64,000 bases of DNA, from the NCBI GenBank assembly GCA_964620425.1, contig CAZUGV010000001.1, forward strand, positions 434,001 through 498,000, in the 5' to 3' direction. This stretch comes from DASXUG01 sp964620425. GTDB lineage: Bacteria > Pseudomonadota > Gammaproteobacteria > Burkholderiales > Methylophilaceae. The stretch's first letter is position 1; every line of letters starts with the position of its first letter. Under the pieces are notes generated by a model, which was not told the DNA's origin, made no database searches, and saw nothing but the letters and a program-made list of their open reading frames with translations. Made by a program: the position numbers and the translations under genes. Shown in pieces: positions 25,922 through 35,121 of the stretch.

Positions 25922-27130
25922 TTAGCTGAGCGCTTTTTCAATACGATCTAGCGCATTCCGCAGGTTATCCATTGAGGTGGCAAATGAAATGCGGAAGTAA
26001 CCTTCAGCACCAAAAGCTGAACCAGGTACTACGGCTACATCAAACTCTTCTAGCAGGTATTCGGCAAGTGCCATATCGTTGGCGGCTTTAATCTTACCTG
26101 CCGCAAAAAGGTTTTGAATGGCTTCATGCGCGGCAGGAAACGCGTAAAACGCACCCCCCGCTTCAATACATTTCAAGCCTTTGATTGCGTTAAAACGGTT
26201 TACAACATAGCTATGGCGCTCTTTAAATGCCGTCACCATAGGCGTAATGCAGCCTTGGTCGCCCTCAAGTGCGGCTTGTGCGGCTACTTGTGAGATAGAG
26301 GTTGGGTTGCTGGTGGATTGGCTTTGTAAAATCTCCATGGCTTTAATGATGTAAGCTGGGCCCGCGGCATAACCGATACGCCAGCCAGTCATGGAGTAAG
26401 CCTTAGACACACCGTTCAAAACAATACAGCGATCTTTTAACTCAGGGGTGGCGTTTAAAATATTGTAGAACTTGTTACCTGTGAGGTTGACGTGTTCATA
26501 CATATCATCTGTAGCCACTAATACGTGTGGATGCTTTTTAAGCACTTCACCCAGTGCTTTAAGTTCATCTAATGTATAAACCGAGCCAGTTGGGTTAGAA
26601 GGCGAGTTAATCATAAAGATTTTGGTTTTAGGCGTAATCGCAGCCTCTAGTTGTGCTGGGAGTAGCTTAAAGCCTTGTTCAATGCCACACTCGATAATGA
26701 CAGGCGTTGCTTCTGCCACCATGGCAATATCGGCATATGAAACCCAGTATGGCGCTGGTACGATAACTTCATCACCTTTGTTTAAAACGGCTAGGCAAAG
26801 GTTAAAAATAGTTTGTTTGCCACCAACACCAACAATCACTTCGTTCAGCGCGTAGTCAAACCCATTCTCAGTTTTAAATTTATTCACAATGGCTTTTTTC
26901 AAACCTGGAATGCCACTGACTGGTGTGTACTTGGTAAAGCCGTTATCAATTGCTGCTTTTGCTGCGTCTTTAATATGTTGCGGGGTATCAAAATCTGGCT
27001 CGCCTGCGGCCAAACCAATAATGTCGCGACCTTCTGCCTTGTATTTTCCAGCCTTAGCTGTGATTGCAAGGGTTGGGGATTCTTTAATTGATAAAACGCG
27101 TTGTGAAAGGGTGATTGCTGTAGAAGCCAA
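25922..27130 (-). CDS. Class I pyridoxal-phosphate aspartate aminotransferase
   Basis: Transfers the amino group between aspartate (or related amino acids) and 2-oxoglutarate. It belongs to the fold-type I, subgroup-Ib aminotransferases by GLAAGEPDFDTP, FTKYTPVSGIPGLKKAI and NSPSNPTGSVYT. The PLP lysine is K243 in NGVSKAYSMTGWRIGYAAGP, and RISFATS supplies the substrate-binding arginine. The start is TTG 27130 (M/LASTAITLSQRV), with AAGGA 8 bases upstream. The length is 402 aa. Some members of this subgroup are prephenate aminotransferases, so aspC is likely but substrate range cannot be read from sequence alone. Confidence 0.92.
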   Translation of the reverse strand: MASTAITLSQRVLSIKESPTLAITAKAGKYKAEGRDIIGLAAGEPDFDTPQHIKDAAKAAIDNGFTKYTPVSGIPGLKKAIVNKFKTENGFDYALNEVIVGVGGKQTIFNLCLAVLNKGDEVIVPAPYWVSYADIAMVAEATPVIIECGIEQGFKLLPAQLEAAITPKTKIFMINSPSNPTGSVYTLDELKALGEVLKKHPHVLVATDDMYEHVNLTGNKFYNILNATPELKDRCIVLNGVSKAYSMTGWRIGYAAGPAYIIKAMEILQSQSTSNPTSISQVAAQAALEGDQGCITPMVTAFKERHSYVVNRFNAIKGLKCIEAGGAFYAFPAAHEAIQNLFAAGKIKAANDMALAEYLLEEFDVAVVPGSAFGAEGYFRISFATSMDNLRNALDRIEKALS

Positions 27131-27244
27131 AATCTGTATCCTTGATTGGAAAATGCTTAAAAGGCGTGATTTTACGCATAATTTTCAATCTACGGAATCA
27201 AAAATTGGCTTTTTTCTGAATAAAATCAGTCCTTCATTCAAAAT

Positions 27245-28318
27245 TTAACACTGCGATTGGCAGCCTATCGTTTTGCTAAATGATGCAGCAATGTCTTTAT
27301 CAATGTCCGATAAACTTAATTGAATGGCGTGTACCTGTGCTTTATCACCCTTCTCTGACGCCAGCACACCCAGACGGAACAAAGCATCCGTATTTTTTGC
27401 GTTTAATGTAACTGCCTGACGATAAGCTTTTTCTGCATCTGAGGTTTTATTTAAGTGATCGTTCGCCAAACCTAGCTCATACCAAGCTTCAGAGTTTTTA
27501 GGTTCTGCATTCGTCCAAGCTTGCGCAACTGCTAGCAGTTTGTTCCAATCTTCATTCAGCTCTGGTTGCGCCATTTGCATAAAATAGGGTTTTTTCGTGT
27601 CATCCTCCTCCCAAAAAGTTTTACCAACAATTGGGAATTTGCTTTCTACTGGTTGTTTGGCAACCAAGTCCAACCATTCAAGGGGTAGGGAGTAATAATA
27701 AGCTTCATTTCCGGGGGTTTTGACCGTGTTAATGCCCAACAAACGCCCTGAGTTATCAAACAAGCCACTGCCACTGGCCCCCATCACAAAACGTGCATTA
27801 GTGCGCACGACGCCGCCATGATCGAAATCATATATGGATTGAACTGTACCTAGTGAAGTCAGCGGGGCATTCATGCCGTTTGAATAACCGATAGATACGA
27901 CGTTAAGCCCTTTACGTAATTGCATTGGGTCGGCTAGTGTAATGGGTTTGAAAGGTAGATTTTGCGCACGAACTAAGCATAAATCATGGTAGCGATCCGC
28001 TTGAAATTCGGTGATTTGGTAGACGTCCTCTCCGCGAGAAATCCACGGTTGTTTGGTTTGGCGAAAAATATGGCAATTGGTTAGCACTTTATCTTGAGAG
28101 ACGACAATGCCAGAGCCATATGACATGCCACCATTTTCACTATATCCACGTACCATCACAATCGAAAGAAATGCATCAAGCAGTTTTTCTTTGTTTGGCG
28201 TGTCTAGATTTGGGATACCTTGCGCATTTGTATTGTTTTGATTTGGCGTAATTTGGTCTTGTGCTTTAGCCAAAGAGAGCAGGTTAACGAATATAAGCAA
28301 AATTAGCAGTTGACGCAT
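27245..28318 (-). CDS. Secreted trypsin-like serine protease with TPR repeats
   Basis: A predicted periplasmic S1-type protease of 357 aa. A signal peptide (MRQLLILLIFVNLLSLAKAQ) is followed by a protease domain. Its catalytic triad reads His83 (LTNCHIF), Asp112 (YHDLCLV) and Ser182 (MGASGSGLF). The C-terminal third has tetratricopeptide repeats (EPKNSEAWYELGLANDHLNK, DAEKAYRQAVTLNAKNTDAL). No PDZ domain is present, unlike DegP. AGGAG lies 7 bases before ATG 28318. It is transcribed toward the aminotransferase, 114 bp away, and is divergent from uvrB. The substrate is unknown. Confidence 0.88.
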   Translation of the reverse strand: MRQLLILLIFVNLLSLAKAQDQITPNQNNTNAQGIPNLDTPNKEKLLDAFLSIVMVRGYSENGGMSYGSGIVVSQDKVLTNCHIFRQTKQPWISRGEDVYQITEFQADRYHDLCLVRAQNLPFKPITLADPMQLRKGLNVVSIGYSNGMNAPLTSLGTVQSIYDFDHGGVVRTNARFVMGASGSGLFDNSGRLLGINTVKTPGNEAYYYSLPLEWLDLVAKQPVESKFPIVGKTFWEEDDTKKPYFMQMAQPELNEDWNKLLAVAQAWTNAEPKNSEAWYELGLANDHLNKTSDAEKAYRQAVTLNAKNTDALFRLGVLASEKGDKAQVHAIQLSLSDIDKDIAASFSKTIGCQSQC

Positions 28319-28433
28319 TTTAAAGCTCCTCGGAATGATGTTTTAGTATTTTGTTTTACCTCCTCAACAGACTGTTTTTATTTAGATAAGTTCTACAAAA
28401 CGATTTTATAAACATCACACTGCAATGATTCTT

Positions 28434-28462
28434 TTCAGATGGTCGCTATTGCCTGCTAAAAT
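28434..28462 (+). promoter_or_regulatory. Candidate uvrB promoter
   Basis: TTCAGA (28434-28439) and TAAAAT (28457-28462, extended by TGC) are separated by 17 bases. Transcription would begin near 28468, which rules out the TTG at 28465 as the uvrB start and favours GTG 28492. Confidence 0.5.
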
Positions 28463-28491
28463 GCTTGTTTAAAGAACTTTTGGTTGTCACC

Positions 28492-30519
28492 GTGTTTGTT
28501 ACATTTCCCAACAGTCGTTATCAATTGCACCAGCCGTTTCCGCCAGCGGGCGATCAGCCAGCCGCTATTGAAAAACTCACGCAAGGCATTGAGCAGGGAT
28601 TAAAATTTCAAACATTACTCGGCGTGACAGGTTCAGGTAAAACCTACACCATGGCGAATGTGATTGCGCGTACTGGTCGCCCAGCGATTGTCATGGCGCC
28701 GAATAAAACTTTGGCGGCACAGCTGTATTCTGAGTTTCGCGAGTTTTTCCCCAATAATGCGGTAGAGTATTTTGTCTCGTACTATGACTACTACCAACCA
28801 GAAGCTTACGTGCCTTCGCGTGATTTGTTTATTGAAAAAGATTCCAGCATCAATGAGCATATTGAGCAGATGCGTTTATCTGCAACCAAAGCATTATTAG
28901 AGCGCGAAGATTGCGTAGTGGTGGCAACGGTTTCAGCCATCTACGGTATTGGCGACCCATCTGAATATCATGGCATGGTGCTGCATGTGCATATGGGCAA
29001 GAAAATTAGCCAGCGCGATATTGTCAACCATCTGATTACTATGCAATATGACCGCAATGATTTTGATTTTAACCGAGGCTGCTTCAGGGTGCGGGGCGAT
29101 GTGATTGATGTGTTTCCTTCTGAAAACAATGAAACTGCGGTGCGCATTAGTTTGTTTGATGATGAGATTGATAATATTCAACTGTTTGACCCGCTTACAG
29201 GGCAAATGCACAACAAAATCCACAATTACCGTATCTTCCCATCCAGCCACTATGTCACTGCACGTGAAGCCACTATTCGCGCGATGGAGGGCATCAAAGC
29301 AGAATTACGTGACCGCGTAAATGTGTATATCAAAGATAACAAGTTGGTAGAAGCCCAACGTATTGAACAACGTACGCGTTTTGATTTGGAAATGCTGAAT
29401 GAAATTGGTTTTTGCAAAGGCATTGAAAACTACAGTCGCCACCTCACTGGGCGCAACCCAGGTGATCCGCCGCCAACGCTGATTGATTACCTGCCTGAAA
29501 ATGCTTTGATGATTATTGATGAAAGCCATGTAACTGTGCCGCAAATTGGCGCAATGTACAAAGGTGACCGTTCGCGTAAAGAAAACCTAGTCGATTACGG
29601 GTGGCGTTTGCCTTCTGCACTGGATAATCGCCCACTCAAGTTTGAAGAGTTTGAGCGCATTATGCGCCAGTGTGTGTTTATCTCCGCGACGCCTTCTGAA
29701 TATGAAGCCACGCATCAAGAACAAGTGGTCGAGATGATTGCCCGCCCCACAGGGTTGATAGACCCAGAAATTACGGTCAAACCAGCCGATACGCAAGTGG
29801 ATGATTTACTCTCTGAAATTAAGTTGCGAGTGGCCATAGGTGAACGCGTATTAGCCACAACGCTCACTAAACGCATGGCGGAAGATCTCACCGATTATCT
29901 TTCAGAACATGGTGTCAAAGTCCGCTATTTACACTCAGACATTGATACCGTTGAGCGCGTAGAAATTATTCGTGATTTACGCTTAGGTGAGTTTGATGTG
30001 CTTGTCGGCATTAACTTGTTGCGTGAAGGTTTAGATATTCCTGAGGTTTCTCTTGTCGCTGTTTTAGATGCAGATAAAGAAGGCTTTTTGCGCTCAGAAC
30101 GCTCGCTCATCCAAACAGCAGGCCGTGCTGCGCGTAATCTAAACGGTAAAGTGATTTTCTACGCCAACCGCATCACACGCAGCATGAAACTCGCGATGGA
30201 TGAAACAGAGCGTCGCCGTGGCGTGCAAATGGCTTTTAATGAAGCGCATGGTATTACCCCCAAAGGCGTGACTAAGCGCATTAAAGATATTATTGACGGC
30301 GTGTACGATATAGAAGATGGCAAACGCGAACGTAAAGCCGCTCAAGATCAAGCTGAATATGAAGCGCTCAGTGAAAAACAAATACTCAAAGAAATTAAAC
30401 GCCTAGAAAAAGCCATGCACGACAGCGCTAAAAATTTAGAATTTGAAAAAGCCGCAGATTTTAGGGATCAACTCAAAAAACTTAAGGCTAAGTTTTATGG
30501 GGCGAATGTGCCTGATTGA
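28492..30519 (+). CDS. uvrB: UvrABC excision nuclease subunit B
   Basis: DNA damage-verifying helicase of nucleotide excision repair, working with UvrA and UvrC. Seen: Walker A LLGVTGSGKTYTMAN, the DNA-clamping beta-hairpin YYDYYQPEAYVP, motif II IIDESHVTVPQ, FISATPSEYE, motif V/VI NLLREGLDIPEVSLVA and QTAGRAARN, and the C-terminal UvrC-binding UVR motif (LEKAMHDSAKNLEFEKAADF). The conserved N-terminus FPNSRYQLHQPFPPAGDQPA lies just after GTG 28492, giving 675 aa. An in-frame TTG at 28465 precedes the probable transcription start. The Shine-Dalgarno sequence is poor. Confidence 0.97.
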   Translation: MFVTFPNSRYQLHQPFPPAGDQPAAIEKLTQGIEQGLKFQTLLGVTGSGKTYTMANVIARTGRPAIVMAPNKTLAAQLYSEFREFFPNNAVEYFVSYYDYYQPEAYVPSRDLFIEKDSSINEHIEQMRLSATKALLEREDCVVVATVSAIYGIGDPSEYHGMVLHVHMGKKISQRDIVNHLITMQYDRNDFDFNRGCFRVRGDVIDVFPSENNETAVRISLFDDEIDNIQLFDPLTGQMHNKIHNYRIFPSSHYVTAREATIRAMEGIKAELRDRVNVYIKDNKLVEAQRIEQRTRFDLEMLNEIGFCKGIENYSRHLTGRNPGDPPPTLIDYLPENALMIIDESHVTVPQIGAMYKGDRSRKENLVDYGWRLPSALDNRPLKFEEFERIMRQCVFISATPSEYEATHQEQVVEMIARPTGLIDPEITVKPADTQVDDLLSEIKLRVAIGERVLATTLTKRMAEDLTDYLSEHGVKVRYLHSDIDTVERVEIIRDLRLGEFDVLVGINLLREGLDIPEVSLVAVLDADKEGFLRSERSLIQTAGRAARNLNGKVIFYANRITRSMKLAMDETERRRGVQMAFNEAHGITPKGVTKRIKDIIDGVYDIEDGKRERKAAQDQAEYEALSEKQILKEIKRLEKAMHDSAKNLEFEKAADFRDQLKKLKAKFYGANVPD

Positions 30520-30554
30520 ACTAGAAAACTCAGAGCAACAACCATCATGGAGGC

Positions 30555-30575
30555 TCAAGCGCCAATGGCGCTTGA
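30555..30575. terminator. Hairpin between convergent uvrB and amtB
   Basis: TCAAGCGCC (30555-30563) and GGCGCTTGA (30567-30575) form a perfect 9-bp stem with an AAT loop. Neither strand has a strong T-run, so termination may be weak or factor-assisted. The stem core is identical to that of the ftsH terminator at 11059-11078. Confidence 0.55.
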
Positions 30576-30637
30576 CTCATCACACTCAAGCGTAGCTCAA
30601 ACTCAACCTTGCCTTGCACTTAGCCTTACTGAAAGTG

Positions 30638-31837
30638 CTACTCGTCTGAGCTAGATGCGGTAGCGGAAATTTTATGAATAGCCAAGTCAGCACCTTCGTA
30701 CTCTTCTTCTTGACTGAGTCGAATTCCCACTAATAGTTTTAATAATCCATAGACTAAAAAGCCGCCAGCCAAAGCAATACCAACGCCAAGTAGTGTACCG
30801 ATCACTTGTGACGCAAGCATAACACCGCCCATGCCTCCCAACGCTTTTGCGCCAAATATACCAGCTGCGATTCCACCCCAAGCACCACATAATCCATGCA
30901 AAGGCCATACCCCTAACACATCATCAATTTTCCAGCGGTTTTGGGTTAAGGTAAATGCCCACACAAATAATGCACCTGCAACAACACCAGTCATTAAAGC
31001 ACCGAGTGGGTGCATAATATCTGATCCAGCACATACGGCAACCAAACCAGCTAATGGTCCGTTGTGTACAAAACCTGGGTCATTTTTACCCATCACAAGT
31101 GCAGCCAATGTGCCACCGACTAACGCCATCAGTGAGTTGAGTGCAACCAAACCAGTCACCGCAGACAATGTTTGTGCAGACATCACATTAAATCCAAACC
31201 AACCAACGGTGAGTATCCATGCGCCCAGAGCCAAAAACGGTATATTTGAGGGTGGATACGCATGCAAGCGCCCATCTTTGCTATACCGCCCATGTCGAGC
31301 ACCTAGTAAAATTACTGCAGCTAATGCAATCCAACCGCCCACGGCATGCACGACCACAGAGCCAGCAAAATCATGAAACTTTGCGCCGAAACTGGCATTT
31401 AGCCAATCTTGAAATCCGTAATGATTGTTCCACGCAATACCCTCAAAAAAAGGATATACAAAACCTACCAATAAAAAAGTTGCAGCTAGCTGCGGGTGAA
31501 ATTTTGCACGTTCCGCTATTCCACCAGAAACAATCGCTGGAATAGCTGCAGCAAACGTAAGCAAGAAGAAAAATTTGACTAACTCGTAGCCACTTTTTGC
31601 AGCGAGTAAATCTGCGCTACTGAAGAAATTTATACCATATGCGATGCTATAGCCAACGAAAAAATAAGCAATGGTAGACACTGAAAAATCCACCATAATT
31701 TTAACCAAAGCGTTTACTTGATTTTTACGTCTGACAGTACCTACTTCTAAAAATGCGAAACCTGCATGCATTGCCAGCACCATAATGGCACCAAGTAGCA
31801 CAAATAAAACATCACCAGCTGATTGAATTGACTCCAT
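30638..31837 (-). CDS. amtB: Ammonium transporter AmtB
   Basis: Trimeric inner-membrane channel for ammonium. ATG 31837 (MESIQSAGDVLFVLLGAIMV) has GGGAG 5 bases upstream, giving 399 aa; the upstream extension to 31897 is discarded. Eleven or so hydrophobic segments are visible. The paired pore histidines lie in DFAGSVVVHAVGG and VWPLHGLCGAWGG. The family segment LTFAAAIPAIVSGGIAERAKF is present, and the C-terminal tail EEEYEGADLAIHKIS is typical. No glnK or glnB is next to it, although the two usually pair. Upstream there are repeated GCAC/GTGC motifs and a sigma-54-like sequence. Confidence 0.96.
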   Translation of the reverse strand: MESIQSAGDVLFVLLGAIMVLAMHAGFAFLEVGTVRRKNQVNALVKIMVDFSVSTIAYFFVGYSIAYGINFFSSADLLAAKSGYELVKFFFLLTFAAAIPAIVSGGIAERAKFHPQLAATFLLVGFVYPFFEGIAWNNHYGFQDWLNASFGAKFHDFAGSVVVHAVGGWIALAAVILLGARHGRYSKDGRLHAYPPSNIPFLALGAWILTVGWFGFNVMSAQTLSAVTGLVALNSLMALVGGTLAALVMGKNDPGFVHNGPLAGLVAVCAGSDIMHPLGALMTGVVAGALFVWAFTLTQNRWKIDDVLGVWPLHGLCGAWGGIAAGIFGAKALGGMGGVMLASQVIGTLLGVGIALAGGFLVYGLLKLLVGIRLSQEEEYEGADLAIHKISATASSSDE

Positions 31838-31955
31838 GAATACTCCCCCACGAATAGATATATATTTTTTTGTGGGGATTATAAGAGCAAGAAACACACC
31901 AAAACAACAACTTGATGATTTTAAAAGACTCTCAAAAATTAATAATCTAAAAATA

Positions 31956-32002
31956 GCACAATTTTAGTGCCATAAATATTGCACCGCTCATTTTTGGTGC
32001 AA
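31956..32002 (-). promoter_or_regulatory. Sigma-54-like and NtrC-like sites upstream of amtB
   Basis: On the minus strand TGGCAC-TAAAA-TTGTGC (31972-31956) resembles a -24/-12 promoter, but the -12 GC is GT. Immediately upstream a perfect inverted repeat, TTGCACC (31979-31985) and GGTGCAA (31996-32002), carries the GCACC/GGTGC half-sites known for NtrC. The spacer is 10 rather than the usual 5. A third GCAC follows at 32005. The repeat could alternatively end transcription of the hypothetical gene that stops at 32014. Confidence 0.38.
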
Positions 32003-32013
32003 AAGCACATCAA

Positions 32014-32742
32014 TTAAACTGCAATATCTAATTTATCAATCTGAATGTAGCTAACCGCATCAGGATCACCAATCCAAAAGTAATAAAACTCACGCACAAT
32101 CGCCAAATACAACACGCGTGTTTGTCTTGCCTTAAACAAAGGCAATAGAGAATCAACAGCCATTCTGTAATGCACGTTATTCATTTCAGAATACTCACGT
32201 AGCCTTAGCAGCAACAGCTTTACCAACTTAACTCGAGTATCTACCAGTGATTTCTCACCACCTTCCTGACGCAGAGCCATGCTATAAGCCTTAATAGGCC
32301 AAAGCTCTACCATCGTGAACTTTTCATCATCTATTTTAGCCCACAAGGTATTTAAATCACCTTCGAGTGGTTTATTGAGCAAGGCTTCAATATCGACATT
32401 GGCTTCCTGATTGAGATAGGCAATTGCCTTAAAATCCTTTAACCAAAAATTAAAATATTCCCGCACAACAGCCAACACATAAGGCCAATCATCCGCTGGG
32501 TTTTGGCATAACACCATATCAACTGCATCACGAAATACGCTACCACTACACTCCCTATGTTTTAAATAAGGCGTTAAGGCATTAATATAGTTAAGACGGC
32601 GGGCTAGACTATCCGCACTTATACCTTTCTTTTCTAACCATTTGCTGTAGACGTCAATAGCCTCTTGCTCTCTAGACTGAGTGTTCCTTGAGCGGTCAAT
32701 CGTTGATTGATTAATCTCTGATTTATTGGTGTCGATATTCAC
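32014..32742 (-). CDS. Hypothetical protein with an internal duplication
   Basis: A 242-residue, probably cytoplasmic and helical protein that I do not recognise. The start is GTG 32742, with AAAGGG about 8 bases upstream. Two halves share a pattern: residues about 45-115 contain DDWPYVLAVVREYFNFWLKD and end with AIAYLNQ; residues about 170-240 contain TRVLYLAIVREFYYFWIGDP and end with AVSYIQI. Each half also has an alternating Arg/Tyr-rich helix before this core. No signal peptide, membrane segment or catalytic motif is seen. It is divergent from pilU. Confidence 0.75.
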   Translation of the reverse strand: MNIDTNKSEINQSTIDRSRNTQSREQEAIDVYSKWLEKKGISADSLARRLNYINALTPYLKHRECSGSVFRDAVDMVLCQNPADDWPYVLAVVREYFNFWLKDFKAIAYLNQEANVDIEALLNKPLEGDLNTLWAKIDDEKFTMVELWPIKAYSMALRQEGGEKSLVDTRVKLVKLLLLRLREYSEMNNVHYRMAVDSLLPLFKARQTRVLYLAIVREFYYFWIGDPDAVSYIQIDKLDIAV

Positions 32743-32987
32743 GCAAATTACCCTTTACTCAATTTCGTCACGTTGCAAAATTAATCTATACACTTTTCAA
32801 AAATACTCATTAAACTGATTCGCATCTCTGGATTAGATCAAAAGCGTCGTTAATTTTTGTGATAAGTGTCCAACTAATATATACAGTTCTGCTTATCTTC
32901 AAGACTACTAACGGCAGGCAATTTGAAAACTTTAGTAAAAAATTAAATTTAGGAAATTAATTATTTTTTTGTGAAAGACTGACACAC

Positions 32988-34169
32988 ATGACGAATGAAC
33001 AAGCCTTGAGTTATATGCACAACTTGTTGCGTGCCATGCTTGATAAAAAAGCATCTGATCTTTTTATCTCAGCTGACTTTCCGCCTGCAATGAAAATTGA
33101 TGGAAAGATGACACCCGTCAGCCAACAAAAATTATCAGGTGCGCATACCAAAGCCTTTGCAGAAGCACTGATGAACGAGAAGCAACGCAATGAGTTTGCG
33201 CAAGATAAAGAATGTAACTTTGCCATTTGGCCTAAAGAGATTGGTCGTTTTCGCGTGAATGTATTTGTGCAACAAGAAAATGTGGGTATGGTATTACGCA
33301 CCATTACGACAAAAATCCCCAATTTTGATGAGATGGGCTTGCCACAACAACTCAAAGAAGTTGTGATGTCAAAACGCGGCTTGATGATTTTAGTGGGTGG
33401 TACAGGCTCGGGTAAATCCACCACACTGGCGGCGTTGATTGATTACCGCAACCAAAATTCATACGGTCACATTATTACGATTGAAGACCCTGTAGAGTAT
33501 GTACACCCAAGTAAAAACTGTTTAATTACCCACCGCGAAGTTGGGCGAGATACTAATGGCTGGTCAGCGGCGCTTAAAAACACACTACGCCAAGCGCCTG
33601 ATGTCATTTTAATCGGCGAGATTCGTGACCGCGAAACCATGGAGTTTGCGATGGCCTTTGCTGAAACGGGTCACTTATGTATGGCAACGCTACACGCCAA
33701 TAGCGCTAATCAAGCCTTAGATCGCATTATTAACTTTTTTCCAGAAGAGCGTCATGCACAACTGCATATGGATTTATCGCTCAACTTGCGCGCATTTGTA
33801 TCCCAGCGTTTGGTGTCTAAAAAAGGTGGCGGACGCTGTGCCGCGATTGAAATTTTGCTTAACTCCCCGCTTGTTGCCGATTTGATTCTCAAAGGTGAAA
33901 CAGGCATGATTAAAGAGGCGATGGCGAAATCAGTAGAGCTTGGGATGCAAACTTTTGACCAAGCGCTATTTGATTTATGCGAATCTGGCCTCATAACCCA
34001 AGAAGATGCGTTACGAAATGCAGATTCTTACAATGAGCTGCGCTTGAAATTTAAGCTACATGGAAAAAATAGCGGGGCAACAGATGAAGGCAAAAGCAAG
34101 CTGGGTGAGCTATCATTACATGAAGATAAAGCTGCTGAAGAAGAGCAAGGTAACGCTCTAAAACTTTAG
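32988..34169 (+). CDS. pilU: Type IV pilus retraction ATPase PilU
   Basis: A PilT-like secretion ATPase that helps retract type IV pili. Seen: an N-terminal PAS-like region (DKKASDLFISADFPPAMKIDG), Walker A VGGTGSGKST, Asp box region ITIEDPVEYVHPS, Walker B VILIGEIRDRE and His box GHLCMATLHANSANQALDRI. The HREVGRDTNGWSAALKNTL and LGMQTFDQALFDLCESG segments point to PilU more than PilT. The acidic tail of about 40 residues (GATDEGKSKLGELSLHEDKA) is variable. The length is 393 aa. pilT, often just upstream, is not here. A DUF3301 gene follows 32 bp downstream. Confidence 0.92.
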   Translation: MTNEQALSYMHNLLRAMLDKKASDLFISADFPPAMKIDGKMTPVSQQKLSGAHTKAFAEALMNEKQRNEFAQDKECNFAIWPKEIGRFRVNVFVQQENVGMVLRTITTKIPNFDEMGLPQQLKEVVMSKRGLMILVGGTGSGKSTTLAALIDYRNQNSYGHIITIEDPVEYVHPSKNCLITHREVGRDTNGWSAALKNTLRQAPDVILIGEIRDRETMEFAMAFAETGHLCMATLHANSANQALDRIINFFPEERHAQLHMDLSLNLRAFVSQRLVSKKGGGRCAAIEILLNSPLVADLILKGETGMIKEAMAKSVELGMQTFDQALFDLCESGLITQEDALRNADSYNELRLKFKLHGKNSGATDEGKSKLGELSLHEDKAAEEEQGNALKL

Positions 34170-34201
34170 TTGCTTTCAACAAACACAAATTAGGAAAAAC
34201 C

Positions 34202-34513
34202 TTGGAACTTATTTTACTTGTCGCCGTATGCATCATCGCTTGGTTTTGGCTAGATTCACTTGCCGCAAGGGATGCCGCAGTAGCGAAAGGTCATGACCTT
34301 GTGCAACGCACTAATTTGCAGTTATTGGATGAAACTGTTTCTTGCACACGCCTCAGGGTGGGGCGCAATAGCCGTGGGCAAGCGCAATTTTTGCGTACAT
34401 TTGAATTTGAAGTCAGTGCCAATGGGGTAGACCGCATGCACTGTACCTTGGTGTTGTTAGGGAAAGAACTGCAATCTTGGTACATTCCGCCCTATTTACA
34501 AGCAGTGAATTAA
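34202..34513 (+). CDS. DUF3301-type membrane-anchored small protein
   Basis: 103 residues beginning with one hydrophobic segment (ELILLVAVCIIAWFWLDSLA), then a small domain with LVQRTNLQLLDETVSCTRLR, RNSRGQAQFLRTFEFEVSANG and VDRMHCTLVLLGKEL. This order is the DUF3301 signature as I remember it; function is unknown. The start is TTG 34202, with AGGA 6 bases upstream. It follows pilU by 32 bp and is convergent with the next gene, the two stops lying only 11 bp apart. Confidence 0.8.
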   Translation: MELILLVAVCIIAWFWLDSLAARDAAVAKGHDLVQRTNLQLLDETVSCTRLRVGRNSRGQAQFLRTFEFEVSANGVDRMHCTLVLLGKELQSWYIPPYLQAVN

Positions 34514-34524
34514 CCAACCAACAG

Positions 34525-35091
34525 TCAGCTATTAGCAAAAGCCTCGCATAACATGCTCAGCATTGCGCCAAATACAGGGATTAAGTCATCCGTATCAAAG
34601 GGGGAGCTTTCATCAGTACCTGCAATAATGAAAGCAATCACCGATTTATCTAAATCCTCTCGATAATTTTCCCAATGCTCGGCATCTGCATTGCCAATTA
34701 AGTTGAATTTGCGTATGCCAGATTCAACAATATCCGCCAGCTCCTCAGCACTCAGCTCTGAGAAAATTGATTTTGCAATGATGACGGAAGTTTTTTCGAG
34801 GTCATTATCATCCACACGGCTAGCCTCGGTGCGGGCTAATGGCATATTTAAATAAGCATGTACCAGCAAAGCAAACGCTTGATACACACTGAGCATATCA
34901 AAGTTTTCAATACGCTCATCAACAGGTGAACGCTCGGCTTGTTGAATCGCCTTAAAGGTTAAATAACACGCTAGGTAATTGGTGGCATCGTTTACATCAT
35001 ATGACTGTAAATCAGTGCTGATATTGGGGTTGGTTTCAGACAAACACAGTGCATAAAGCAACTGAACCCGTTGTGCGTAGGTAGTTTCCAC
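34525..35091 (-). CDS. Hypothetical protein
   Basis: A 188-residue acidic, mostly helical soluble protein that I do not recognise. The GTG 35091 start (M/VETTYAQRVQLLYALCLSE) has AAGGA 5 bases upstream. It shows DVNDATNYLACYLTFKAIQQ, LLVHAYLNMPLARTEASR and a C-terminal IPVFGAMLSMLCEAFANS, but no metal, nucleotide or catalytic motif. It lies downstream of the 151-bp inverted-repeat element and is convergent with the DUF3301 gene. Confidence 0.72.
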   Translation of the reverse strand: METTYAQRVQLLYALCLSETNPNISTDLQSYDVNDATNYLACYLTFKAIQQAERSPVDERIENFDMLSVYQAFALLVHAYLNMPLARTEASRVDDNDLEKTSVIIAKSIFSELSAEELADIVESGIRKFNLIGNADAEHWENYREDLDKSVIAFIIAGTDESSPFDTDDLIPVFGAMLSMLCEAFANS

Positions 35092-35121
35092 AAAAATCCT
35101 TAAATTTTCTATTAAATTTTT

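Noticed and set aside
28372..28389. LexA/SOS box upstream of uvrB
   Set aside because: CTGT-8-AGAT matches only the left half of CTGT-N8-ACAG; too weak.
30831..31376. 181-codon plus-strand ORF opposite amtB
   Set aside because: Pro/Ala/Thr-rich shadow typical of the complement of a membrane-protein gene.
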